A DNA stretch of 21,648 nucleotides from JALUUH01 sp964636675. GTDB lineage: Bacteria > Pseudomonadota > Gammaproteobacteria > S012-40. The notes under the pieces are model-generated. The model saw nothing but the letters and a program-made list of their open reading frames with translations, was not told where the DNA came from and did not search any database. The DNA is taken from positions 1-21,648 of the forward strand of contig CAZWUO010000043.1 in NCBI GenBank assembly GCA_964636675.1. The letters run 5' to 3'. Positions 1-7,866 of the stretch are shown piece after piece (position 1 is the first letter of the stretch; the number at the start of each line of letters is the position of its first letter). A program made the position numbers and the translations under genes.

Positions 1-39
1 ACAAGAGCATTGCAATGCTGAGCAATAAAAAACGCTGCA

Positions 40-633
40 TTATTTATTTTCTTTTGCTAATTCAGCCAGTTTGCTTTCTAATTTATTAATCAGCTCATTC
101 GCATCACCTTTAGTAAGAATGCGACCAAATTGATTTTGATAATCCTTTACCAAAGAGTCTCCATCAAAGCTTAGGTCGATGAGCTTCCACTCTTTCCGCT
201 TTGTGTTAGCTTTTTCCCAGGTGTACCCAAGCTCCAGGTCTAAGTCTTCTTCAACGAGTAATACATCCATGACAGTAATCACTTGAGAGCCGCGTATTTC
301 AGGTTTTCGGTAGGTGTATTTCGATCCCTTATAAAAAGCGCCAGAGTCAGGGTAGGAAACTTTGCGTATTAAGGCTCTGAGCAATTTTTTGAATTTTTTG
401 GCTTGCTGCGGATTAAAATATTTTTGATGAGGTTTTATCGTTGCACTCGTAATATGCTCGTAATTGATAAATGCATCGATCTTTTGATAACTTTTTTCAT
501 TGTTAACTTCGACTGCTATCATGGCATCCACAAAACCTTTGGTACGCTCCAAAGGTTTGGAGGTCGCCTGCGCATTCTGGAATGCGATACAAAGCACTAA
601 GCTCAAGCCTAAAAATATTTTACGAAAAGACAT
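40..633 (-). CDS. MlaC/Ttg2D-family periplasmic lipid-binding protein
   Basis: A 197-residue protein with an N-terminal Sec signal peptide (hydrophobic stretch at about residues 6-22, cleavage probably after AQA). The rest has the pattern of the MlaC / toluene-tolerance Ttg2D family (PF05494): a mid-protein segment resembling the family's W-K-hydrophobic pattern and a C-terminal 'DYQNQFGRILTK' segment followed by an amphipathic helix rich in Leu and Lys. MlaC-like proteins carry phospholipids or other lipids across the periplasm. The ATG has a strong ribosome site (AAGGTGAG, 4-5 bases upstream). It lies 220 bases downstream of an MMPL transporter on the same strand, with no MlaA/B/D/E/F genes visible, so the partner is probably that transporter, as in HpnM/HpnN pairs. 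That pairing is inference. Confidence 0.8.
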   Translation of the reverse strand: MSFRKIFLGLSLVLCIAFQNAQATSKPLERTKGFVDAMIAVEVNNEKSYQKIDAFINYEHITSATIKPHQKYFNPQQAKKFKKLLRALIRKVSYPDSGAFYKGSKYTYRKPEIRGSQVITVMDVLLVEEDLDLELGYTWEKANTKRKEWKLIDLSFDGDSLVKDYQNQFGRILTKGDANELINKLESKLAELAKENK

Positions 634-853
634 TGCTCACCTTTAGTGTGTAAGTTTAAGTTAGTAAGTATAAGTTTGTTACCAGGCATTTTTTGAAAAG
701 TCCTGGGAATTGTTTTCGGAGTTGTTGCTATTTTACCCGCACACCGCCGCAACCAACGGCAACGATAGCAAATAGTCAGCGCATAAAATAGTGTTTAATT
801 GTAACGACTCTGCTGAGCTTTGGTTTGTCCGATGACTGCGTAAAAAACACTCA

Positions 854-3286
854 TTAAGTCGCTTCTAACTTTGCGTGCGCCGGAGTATCTTTGGGGATTA
901 ATCCAGGCCATATCGCAAGTAGTGAGGGTAAAAATAACACGGATACAATGAGGTTTAGGGATAAGCCGAGTATGGCAACCTGGGCCAAGGAGTTAAGGCC
1001 AGCGTGATCTGTGAGCAATAACGCACCAATGCCAAGCCCAGAAGTGAGTAGGGAGCCAAAGATTGCCAATCCCGTTTCGTTCACAATGGTTGTTAATTGA
1101 TCGCCTTCCATTGCCCTGCTCACCATGTGGACTCCACTGTCTACGGATATCCCCAATAAAATTGGAATAATCAGCATATTGAGATAGTTAAGTTCAATGC
1201 CTAATAGCCCCATGAGCCCCAGCGTCAGGCATATCGTAAAAACGGCAGGAATTAGGCACATTAATGCAACAACGAACTTTTGCATGAAACCCCAAATGAC
1301 AATCACGATAAAAAGCGCGGAAAGGCTTAACACTTTGGGGTATTCGGCAAAAACCAGATTGAGAATATCGGCTAATACCATGGACTCACCCGCGATAGGC
1401 ACTCTATCACCTTGGCTTTGCTGTAATGTGCGCAACTCGTCAGCGAGGTCGATAACACGTTGTCCATCGCTCAAACTAATGGAAGGAAATAACATAATGA
1501 CCCCTTCTTGATGCGTTGCGGATGTGCTTGTTTTATCGCCGAGTAAGCGGCGTATTTCGAGCGGCAAGTCGGCGTAAGAAAATGGATTCGCCACAGTCAT
1601 TGTTTTTAGGTCTTCCAGGTTTTCGAGATCGTCCTCGGTGAGCCAAGAAGGCTTGACTTTATTGACTATCTTGCCAATTTTTCGAATAATCAATTCTTTC
1701 TGTGTTTGCTCAACCGGCACTAAATCAGAAGTTGAAACGAGGAAATCAATTGTCGATTCATCCCTTAATTCGATTTGGTTTTGGCGCAGCGTTTCGGAGA
1801 TAAAAGCTTCTTCTTGTTGGTTGTTGGTCAATGCTATCATCGGGGTTTGTGAATAGCCAAGTAGCTCGTTGACTTGTTTATCTAATTGAAACGAGCGCAG
1901 GTTACTATTTCCCAAAGATTCGAAATTATAATTAAAACGCGTGTTGCTGATGTTTAAAGTAGCGAGGATGACCAAGCCTAAGCCAATGACCACAATGCGG
2001 GATGCCCATTTATTGTGTAAGGTGGATAACTGCGAAAATGATTTATCGGTCTTTGTATGTGGGCGTGCTTTCCACGTAAATCGGGCGGTTAGTTTCAACA
2101 GCGGAGGGAGGCAGAACAAATAAGCCAACATGATAAAAATCATTCCGGCACCTGCAATGACTCCAAACTCGTGAAATGCACGGAACTCTGAAAAACCAAT
2201 GCCTGCAAAGATAACGAGGGTGGTCAACGCTGCAATTGCGACGGCTTTTCCTGTTTTTGCAAAGGTATTGTGAATAACGGCTGATTCATCCAGTCCTTTT
2301 TTTCGTTCATCTTGATATCGACTCAATAAATGGATACCGTGATCGATACCCAAGCCCAATAGAATGACGCCAATAAAGGCCGTGAGAATGTTTAATTGGC
2401 CGAATGCAATCGCGGCAAATGCAAAGGTAAATAGTAAACCAAAAAGCAGCGGCACTAAGATTAATAGAATCGCTTCAGCACGCCGAAAATGGAAAAATAA
2501 GTAGGCGAGTACGAGTAACAATGAAACCACGGAAGCCGTTCCAAGGTCTTGTTGCATTTGAGCTTGTAAATCAACTCTTTTTTTATAACGGCCCGTCATT
2601 TCAACTTTCATTTGCGGGTCATATTGTGTGAGATCCATCGAGTCGATTTTTTGTTGTACCGCTGAGATGGCTTTTTTGGAAAAATCCAAATTAGAAGAAA
2701 TCATGTCGGGTTTTATAAAAATCGCAATAAGGCTTTTGTCGGCATTAAAATAATAGGCCTCATCGGCTTGCTGAGCAGCCATCCAATCTGAATTTCCTTG
2801 GTCATTGTATTTATTTTGCAGATCGCTGAAATCAATCGACGGAGCAGGGCTTTCCTCCAAGTCGATGTACATTGGATTGCGTTGTTGTTTTTCCCAGCGG
2901 TAACGTTTTTTAAGACGTTTATTGATGATGGATAGATCTTCTGTTGCGAGGAAATAAAGTGCGCGGTTTTTGAAAAACTCGGTGGGTCGGCGATAATCCA
3001 CAAAACTCACTACTTCCAGCGGGGTTACTAATTGGCTGATATCCTTTGCAAATTCTCTTAATGCCTCAGGTTTGGCTCCGGTACCGGTTAGTACGATATA
3101 GCCAATGCCGCCAAATCGCTCTTTGACACGTTCCAGGTCTTGCACACTTTTAAACGAATCCGGTAACAGGGCGGTTAAATCTGCATCAAGCGTAAGCTTT
3201 TGGGTCGCGTAAATCGAGTATGCAGCCATGACCACAAAAAGAAATAACACGGGTAGAGCATGACGATATGCGATGAGTGGCAACAA
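854..3286 (-). CDS. MMPL/RND-superfamily transporter (HpnN-like)
   Basis: An 810-residue inner-membrane protein with the duplicated RND layout: TM1 at residues 10-28, a periplasmic loop to about 245, a block of membrane helices at about 250-400, a second soluble loop to about 635, and a second helix block at about 640-795. Each half carries the MMPL signature: 'GLGIDHGIHLLSRYQ' near 311-325 and 'GISVDSGVHMVSRAM' near 712-726. Such proteins move hydrophobic lipids using the proton gradient; HpnN exports hopanoids. The substrate here is unknown. The start is TTG at 3286, followed by a second TTG. The frame is closed by a stop a few codons upstream with no ATG between, so a rare start is likely; the next ATG would remove most of TM1. 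It is followed by the MlaC-like gene on the same strand. Confidence 0.88.
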   Translation of the reverse strand: MLPLIAYRHALPVLFLFVVMAAYSIYATQKLTLDADLTALLPDSFKSVQDLERVKERFGGIGYIVLTGTGAKPEALREFAKDISQLVTPLEVVSFVDYRRPTEFFKNRALYFLATEDLSIINKRLKKRYRWEKQQRNPMYIDLEESPAPSIDFSDLQNKYNDQGNSDWMAAQQADEAYYFNADKSLIAIFIKPDMISSNLDFSKKAISAVQQKIDSMDLTQYDPQMKVEMTGRYKKRVDLQAQMQQDLGTASVVSLLLVLAYLFFHFRRAEAILLILVPLLFGLLFTFAFAAIAFGQLNILTAFIGVILLGLGIDHGIHLLSRYQDERKKGLDESAVIHNTFAKTGKAVAIAALTTLVIFAGIGFSEFRAFHEFGVIAGAGMIFIMLAYLFCLPPLLKLTARFTWKARPHTKTDKSFSQLSTLHNKWASRIVVIGLGLVILATLNISNTRFNYNFESLGNSNLRSFQLDKQVNELLGYSQTPMIALTNNQQEEAFISETLRQNQIELRDESTIDFLVSTSDLVPVEQTQKELIIRKIGKIVNKVKPSWLTEDDLENLEDLKTMTVANPFSYADLPLEIRRLLGDKTSTSATHQEGVIMLFPSISLSDGQRVIDLADELRTLQQSQGDRVPIAGESMVLADILNLVFAEYPKVLSLSALFIVIVIWGFMQKFVVALMCLIPAVFTICLTLGLMGLLGIELNYLNMLIIPILLGISVDSGVHMVSRAMEGDQLTTIVNETGLAIFGSLLTSGLGIGALLLTDHAGLNSLAQVAILGLSLNLIVSVLFLPSLLAIWPGLIPKDTPAHAKLEAT

Positions 3287-3372
3287 TTTCTGATTTTCCC
3301 CAATATGTAAAGCCTAAAGTATTTGAAGGCATTGTTTTTACGTTGAAAATAACCTGGCAAGGAATTTGATGG

Positions 3373-3378
3373 ATTATA
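3373..3378 (-). promoter_or_regulatory. candidate -10 box for the MMPL transporter gene
   Basis: Reading the minus strand, a consensus TATAAT lies about 85 bases upstream of the TTG start of the transporter, inside the divergent intergenic region shared with ppnN. No convincing -35 hexamer sits at 16-18 bases from it, so this is a half-match only. Confidence 0.3.
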
Positions 3379-3474
3379 TAGAAAAGAGCGAAAAAACATA
3401 CCTAAAAAGTACATTATCAGTTTCTTTTATGTAATGCTTGGGCGTTATTCAATTCCAAAAGACGTGGTACATAT

Positions 3475-4845
3475 ATGGATTTAGAAGTCGTTGATGCCAG
3501 AATCGCACCGGAAGGTCGACTCGATGTATTATCAAAATTCGAAGTTGGCAAGTTGTTAGATACGAGTAAAGGAGGATTATACAAAGTTTTTCGCAATTGC
3601 TCATTAGCCGTGCTTAATTGTGGCAGTAGTTCGGATGATGGCAAAGAGCTGTTGGAAAAATATCAATCTTTCGACATTCAGGTGGTGCAAAAAGAGCGCG
3701 GAATTAAGTTAAAACTTACCGGAGCACCTGCGAGTGCCTTTGTCGATGGGCAGATGATTAAGGGGATTAATGAGCATCTGTTTGCGGTATTGCGCGATAT
3801 CGTCTACGTGAGCAATGAAATAGATAATCATGTGAGGTTTGATCTGCTCTCATCAGAGGGAATGACGAATGCGATTTTCCATATCCTAAGAAATGCGAAT
3901 ATTCTCACCCCGCAGGTAGACCCAAAACTGGTTGTTTGTTGGGGTGGGCATTCGATTAAACGCAATGAATACGATTACACCAAAGAAGTCGGCCATGAAA
4001 TGGGCTTGCGTGGTTTAGATATCTGTACGGGTTGTGGGCCAGGCGCGATGAAGGGACCAATGAAAGGAGCCACGATTGGTCATGCTAAGCAACGCATTAA
4101 CAACGGAAAGTATGTTGGTTTAACCGAGCCAGGGATTATTGCGGCCGAATCGCCTAATCCGATTGTCAACGAACTCGTTATATTACCCGATATTGAAAAA
4201 AGATTAGAGTCATTTGTACGTATCGCTCACGGGATTGTGGTGTTTCCAGGTGGCGCGGGTACGGCTGAAGAAATTCTCTACATTTTGGGTATTTTGTTAC
4301 ATCCTGAGAATAAAACAATGCCATTTCCGTTGATATTAACGGGGCCAGAAAGCGCGCGAGACTATTTTACAGGAATTAATACCTTCATCGAAAATACTCT
4401 AGGCAAAGAAGCACAAGAATTATACACCGTCATTATTGATAATCCACAACGAGTAGCTCAAGAGATGAAGCAAGGGTTGCGGCGAGTGACCCAGTTTCGG
4501 CGGGAAAATAGCGATGCATATTATTTTAATTGGGTGTTGAAAATTGAGCATGAATTTCAACAGCCGTTTAATCCTACGCATGAAAATATGGCGAACTTAG
4601 AACTGCATAAACAACAAGACCGGCACTTACTCGCGGCAAACCTGCGGCGTGTTTTCTCTGGAATTGTCGCGGGAAATGTGAAAGATGAAGGTATTCGGCA
4701 GATCGAAAAACACGGCTTGTTTGAGATTCGTGGTGATGCTTGCATTATGCAACCCATGGATACGTTGTTATCATCTTTTGTAAACCAGCAACGCATGAAG
4801 TTGCCCGGAAAAAAATATACTCCTTGTTATCAAGTGATTACCTAG
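3475..4845 (+). CDS. ppnN: Pyrimidine/purine nucleotide 5'-monophosphate nucleosidase PpnN (YgdH)
   Basis: A 456-residue protein, close to the 454 residues of E. coli PpnN, and similar along its whole length, for example 'LYKVFRNCSLAVLNCGSSSD' and 'HLFAVLRDIVYVSNEI'. The central Rossmann-like LOG/lysine-decarboxylase domain carries 'GCGPGAMKG' (186-194) and the hallmark 'PGGAGTAEE' (258-266), which holds the catalytic glutamate. PpnN hydrolyses the N-glycosidic bond of nucleoside monophosphates, releasing base and ribose 5-phosphate; in E. coli it is activated by (p)ppGpp. Both the N-terminal and C-terminal regulatory domains of the long form are present. The ATG at 3475 matches the family's N-terminus, although the ribosome site is weak. 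It is transcribed divergently from the MMPL gene, with DUF1178 downstream. Confidence 0.95.
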   Translation: MDLEVVDARIAPEGRLDVLSKFEVGKLLDTSKGGLYKVFRNCSLAVLNCGSSSDDGKELLEKYQSFDIQVVQKERGIKLKLTGAPASAFVDGQMIKGINEHLFAVLRDIVYVSNEIDNHVRFDLLSSEGMTNAIFHILRNANILTPQVDPKLVVCWGGHSIKRNEYDYTKEVGHEMGLRGLDICTGCGPGAMKGPMKGATIGHAKQRINNGKYVGLTEPGIIAAESPNPIVNELVILPDIEKRLESFVRIAHGIVVFPGGAGTAEEILYILGILLHPENKTMPFPLILTGPESARDYFTGINTFIENTLGKEAQELYTVIIDNPQRVAQEMKQGLRRVTQFRRENSDAYYFNWVLKIEHEFQQPFNPTHENMANLELHKQQDRHLLAANLRRVFSGIVAGNVKDEGIRQIEKHGLFEIRGDACIMQPMDTLLSSFVNQQRMKLPGKKYTPCYQVIT

Positions 4846-4933
4846 AAATTTGGCCAATTAGAATAAACTGATAATTCGTAGTAGAATGAATCTCCGAGTG
4901 TTTCAGTTAATGTGTTAGAGGAATGAGTTCTCA

Positions 4934-5383
4934 GTGGTTATATATGACTTGTTATGCAGTGCGCACCATCAGTTTGAAGCATGGTTTAAATCCCCAGACG
5001 ATTTTCAACAACAAAAAGCATCTGATTTACTGAGTTGCCCGGTATGTGATACTAAAGAGGTGCGCAAAATTCCCAGCGCGACATATGTCAATACCAAATC
5101 GATTACGTTAACAGAAGATAAAAAAACGCAACAACCTGCGGCGGTTGCTCAAGACGAAGCCAATAAACTAATGGTTCAGATGAAAACCTATATCGAAAAT
5201 AATAGTGTAGATGTAGGAACACGCTTTGTCGAAGAAGCAAAAAAAAGGCATTATGGTGAAACGGCGGATAAAAAGAACATTCGCGGCTTAGCATCATCCG
5301 CTGAAGTGGCAGAACTTCGAGAAGAAGGTATTAACACTTATGCTTTACCCGATTTATGGTTTGATAAACGAAAGTTGAATTGA
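4934..5383 (+). CDS. DUF1178 family zinc-ribbon-like protein
   Basis: A 149-residue protein with the DUF1178 (PF06676) pattern: it begins 'MVIYDLLCSAHHQFEAWF', then 'LLSCPVCDTKEVRKIPSA', and ends with the family's 'EEGI...ALP' region. C8 and H11 plus C35 and C38 look like a zinc-ribbon set. The middle is charged and helical. The molecular function of the family is not known. The start is GTG at 4934, chosen because the family begins with the M-hydrophobic-(Y/F)-D-L-x-C motif; an AGAGGA element lies 11 bases upstream. An ATG at 4923 is out of frame. The gene lies 88 bases after ppnN, possibly co-transcribed, and ends 3 bases from the convergent PDZ gene. Confidence 0.85.
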   Translation: MVIYDLLCSAHHQFEAWFKSPDDFQQQKASDLLSCPVCDTKEVRKIPSATYVNTKSITLTEDKKTQQPAAVAQDEANKLMVQMKTYIENNSVDVGTRFVEEAKKRHYGETADKKNIRGLASSAEVAELREEGINTYALPDLWFDKRKLN

Positions 5384-5386
5384 CCT

Positions 5387-6265
5387 TCAGTCATCATCAG
5401 GATTAATTTTTTCTCCCGTTAAGCGAATTCCAATAGGGCCTCGGGGTAAATAAATTTCTAATATTTCATCGTTTCTGAGTATCAGCATTTTAACGGTTTC
5501 ATCGGGCATTCCTGATGATGTCGCGGAGGTTAGGTCGCTCCAGCGAAAAACTCGATTGTCATCATAGCTATAGACAATGTCACCTTCTTGCAATGCCTGC
5601 TCTTCACCGGGAGAGCCGGGGATAATACTTTCTATCGTAACCCGATTTGATTGCCCCGTTTGGAACAAATAACGATCATATTTATCATCGCCGAGTTCTT
5701 CGCGATAGATATTCGTATCGCCACCAATTTCGGCGCTTTCTTCGAACCAACGTTCGCTACCATACCAGTCTTCACGCATTGCTTTATTGCGTAGGCGAAT
5801 TAAGTTCATTTCATCTTCAGCCACACGTTGCTCTATCTGGTCTATATCCGCCTCAGTTAAACCTAAAAGAGAGAGTGCTGCGTTGGTATTAACGGTGTTA
5901 TTGATGCGAGCCTCTGACGAACTTGTAAGGCCAGTCATTGTGTTCCGTTGGTTGGTTTCGTTGTTGCTATTATTTGCATCCTCTATATTATTTGGGAGCG
6001 ATGTACTATTGCTTAGCGCCCGTTCTAGTTGTGCTATTTTTTGCGCTAATATTTTGCGTTGATGGGTTGCAAATTCAAGCTGTATAACAAGGTCGGAAAC
6101 TTTATCCGCAAGCGCAGAAAATTGTGCGATATTTTCGGATTGCTGATGTTCAGAGATCGTTTGTGTCGCATTATGTGGCGTCGTTGGTAGATTGTTAGAC
6201 ATGGCATAAAGCAACAATATACCGCCTAATATGAGACTGCTAGTGAAAATAATAATCTGTTTCAT
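5387..6265 (-). CDS. Membrane-anchored coiled-coil protein with C-terminal PDZ domain
   Basis: A 292-residue protein that I do not recognise as a named family. Residues 4-24 form one hydrophobic anchor. Residues about 45-90 have heptad-like Leu/Ile/Ala spacing (coiled coil). Residues 90-130 are a low-complexity Asn/Ser/Thr linker. Residues 135-200 are charged and helical. Residues about 205-285 resemble a PDZ domain: 'VTIESIIPGSPGEEQALQEGDIVYSYDD', then a ligand-groove region ending in 'EIYLPRGPIGIRL'. No protease domain is present, so it is more likely an adaptor or scaffold facing the periplasm (type II orientation, positive N-terminus) than a Deg-type enzyme. The C-terminus is acidic (NPDDD). 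It converges on the DUF1178 gene with a 3-base gap and diverges from the lipoprotein gene. Confidence 0.75.
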   Translation of the reverse strand: MKQIIIFTSSLILGGILLLYAMSNNLPTTPHNATQTISEHQQSENIAQFSALADKVSDLVIQLEFATHQRKILAQKIAQLERALSNSTSLPNNIEDANNSNNETNQRNTMTGLTSSSEARINNTVNTNAALSLLGLTEADIDQIEQRVAEDEMNLIRLRNKAMREDWYGSERWFEESAEIGGDTNIYREELGDDKYDRYLFQTGQSNRVTIESIIPGSPGEEQALQEGDIVYSYDDNRVFRWSDLTSATSSGMPDETVKMLILRNDEILEIYLPRGPIGIRLTGEKINPDDD

Positions 6266-6422
6266 GCAAACTAGTCTTCGTGTAAAGGTTCTATTTTGTG
6301 TATTATTGTCGCATTATTACTAAAGTTTAGAGTTTTAAAAAGTTATATTGCAAAAAATATTCACACTCGCTTGCTTCTTGTGGGTTTGTAGCCAATCAAT
6401 TACTGTTAAGGTGAAGTTTATA

Positions 6423-6857
6423 ATGTTTGATTCACGAAGAATGGCGCTATTGTTTGTTCTGCTCGTTGTTTTATTGAGTGCTTGTAATACTTATGCGCCC
6501 TCGCCTGAAGATGTTGCCGATGTAAGAAAAGTGTTAGAGCTTCGAAAACAAGCAATAGAAACTGAAAATATTGAGGCATATGGCAAGCTTATCATTGATG
6601 ATTATTTCGATGGTCGACTAAATAAAGAGCAACAGCTCGCAGAAATGGCCGCTATTTTTGCAAAATATGATGAAATTAAGTTTACTCAACAACGCAGTCC
6701 GGTGGAAATTCAAAAAAATACCGCGAGGGTTATCCAGCAGGTAGTCTATACCGCAAAAGGTCTCGATAAGCCTTTTATTCAGTTACGAGAAATCCTACTT
6801 GTGCGTAGATTTAACGGTCAATGGCTGTTGTCAAATGGGATAGATATGGCTCAATAA
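6423..6857 (+). CDS. Small lipoprotein, NTF2/SnoaL-like
   Basis: A 144-residue predicted lipoprotein. The N-terminus has basic residues (DSRR), a hydrophobic run and a lipobox 'LLSAC', so Cys would be lipidated after signal peptidase II cleavage. The mature part begins with a helix 'EDVADVRKVLELRKQAIETENIEAYGKLIIDDYF' (read here in short pieces: EDVADVRKVLELR, then KQAIETENIEAYG), which is the usual start of an NTF2-like alpha+beta fold, and ends 'RRFNGQWLLSNGID', typical of that fold's last strand. The ATG at 6423 is preferred over the upstream in-frame ATG/TTG at 6348 because AAGGTG lies 9 bases before it and because this start gives a normal lipoprotein signal. The function is unknown. Confidence 0.72.
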   Translation: MFDSRRMALLFVLLVVLLSACNTYAPSPEDVADVRKVLELRKQAIETENIEAYGKLIIDDYFDGRLNKEQQLAEMAAIFAKYDEIKFTQQRSPVEIQKNTARVIQQVVYTAKGLDKPFIQLREILLVRRFNGQWLLSNGIDMAQ

Positions 6858-6930
6858 GCATCAACGGTGTTGCCACAAAATCCGCAAACTGGATGTGATG
6901 CATAACCGGTATGGTTCTGGGAAAAATAGC

Positions 6931-6955
6931 GTACTAGCGAGTACCAAATACAACA
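6931..6955 (-). terminator. weak candidate terminator of crp
   Basis: On the minus strand GTACT and AGTAC (6940-6944 and 6931-6935) pair around a 4-base loop overlapping the crp stop codon. They are followed by GC and a short T-run (TATTTTT, just below 6931). The stem is only 5 bp, so this is a weak rho-independent candidate. Confidence 0.25.
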
Positions 6956-7599
6956 ATGGTTTTACCCTTAGCGGTGATGAGTCCTTGTAGTTCCATGTTT
7001 TTCATCACGCGGCCTACCATTTCTCGGCTACAACCCACAATGCGTCCTAATTCAGTTCTGCTGATTTTGATTTGCATGCCCTCGGGGTGGGTTAACGCAT
7101 CGGGTTGTTTGCAGAGGTCTAACAAAGCGCTCGCAATGCGTCCGGCGGCATCCATAAACGCAAGATGCCCCACTTTGCGCGTCGCTTGATGCAGACGTTT
7201 TGAAATATGTGTCGCTAGCGCATGCAGAAAATCGGGATAGTAAGGAAGGAAGTCATTGGCGGAGATGTGCTCTAATTTTGTGTACGAAATTTCAGCGATG
7301 TCACATTCTACACGCGAGCGAACCGTCACATGTCGGGTACTTTGGCTGACAAATAAGCCGGTCTCACCGATAAAATCACCGGCGTTGAGATAGTCCAAAA
7401 TGATGTCATTGCCCTCTTCATCGGTCATCGAGATGGTTGCCGAGCCAGCGACAATGTAATAAAGCCTATCGGCTGGGTCGCCAGGTCGAATGATAAGTCG
7501 CTTTGACGGAATAGTATTTACTTTGCAATAAGTCAGAAAAACTTCGAGTGCCTTGGCATCTGCATCTATTATGCTGTTCATTGCGTTTGCTGGTAACAT
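6934..7599 (-). CDS. crp: Crp/Vfr-type transcriptional regulator with altered cAMP pocket
   Basis: A 221-residue protein collinear with E. coli CRP and Pseudomonas Vfr. The cyclic-nucleotide-binding beta-roll is at residues about 25-120 ('LYYIVAGSATISMTDEEG', 'GDFIGETGLF'), the dimer helix at about 121-150 ('KVGHLAFMD'), and the winged HTH at about 178-215, with the recognition helix 'CSREMVGRVMK' keeping the Arg-Glu-x-x-x-Arg that reads TGTGA half-sites. The cAMP-contacting Arg-Ser of CRP reads Arg89-His90 here ('STRHVTV'), and the CRP Thr-Ser pair in the dimer helix reads Ala139-Thr140. Position 90 is the one that is Glu in Xanthomonas Clp, which responds to c-di-GMP. The ligand is therefore uncertain. 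A GGAAG ribosome site lies 6 bases before the ATG. An internal ATG at codon 7 is possible. Confidence 0.92.
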   Translation of the reverse strand: MLPANAMNSIIDADAKALEVFLTYCKVNTIPSKRLIIRPGDPADRLYYIVAGSATISMTDEEGNDIILDYLNAGDFIGETGLFVSQSTRHVTVRSRVECDIAEISYTKLEHISANDFLPYYPDFLHALATHISKRLHQATRKVGHLAFMDAAGRIASALLDLCKQPDALTHPEGMQIKISRTELGRIVGCSREMVGRVMKNMELQGLITAKGKTIVVFGTR

Positions 7600-7749
7600 T
7601 ATATACTTCCAATAAATTTCTAATGTATTTCGATACTTAGTGTGCTTTTTCCTACTAACAGAGCGTATATTTCGCTGTATGAGCAGTACTTGTTTATCGG
7701 CAGATAAACCGTGTTGCTTGAGGGTTAATACCTACTGACGAGCAGATGG

Positions 7750-7770
7750 AATGGACTTAAGCAGTCCATT
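7750..7770. other. 8-bp inverted repeat in the crp/truD intergenic region
   Basis: AATGGACT and AGTCCATT pair perfectly around a 5-base loop. No T-run follows on either strand, so it is not a standard terminator. It sits about 100 bases before truD in the divergent region and could be a leader hairpin or an operator. The role is unknown. Confidence 0.35.
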
Positions 7771-7866
7771 TGGAATTTTGATTCCGCGCAGTTAATGCGG
7801 TAGTTTGTCGTGAAGTAAACACCACAGTGAGCGTTTGCGGCGTTTTTAAAGGCGATTAAACAAAAA

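Noticed and set aside
6348..6422. Longer start of the lipoprotein gene
   Set aside because: It would place a second hydrophobic segment before a complete lipoprotein signal, and the good ribosome site belongs to the ATG at 6423.
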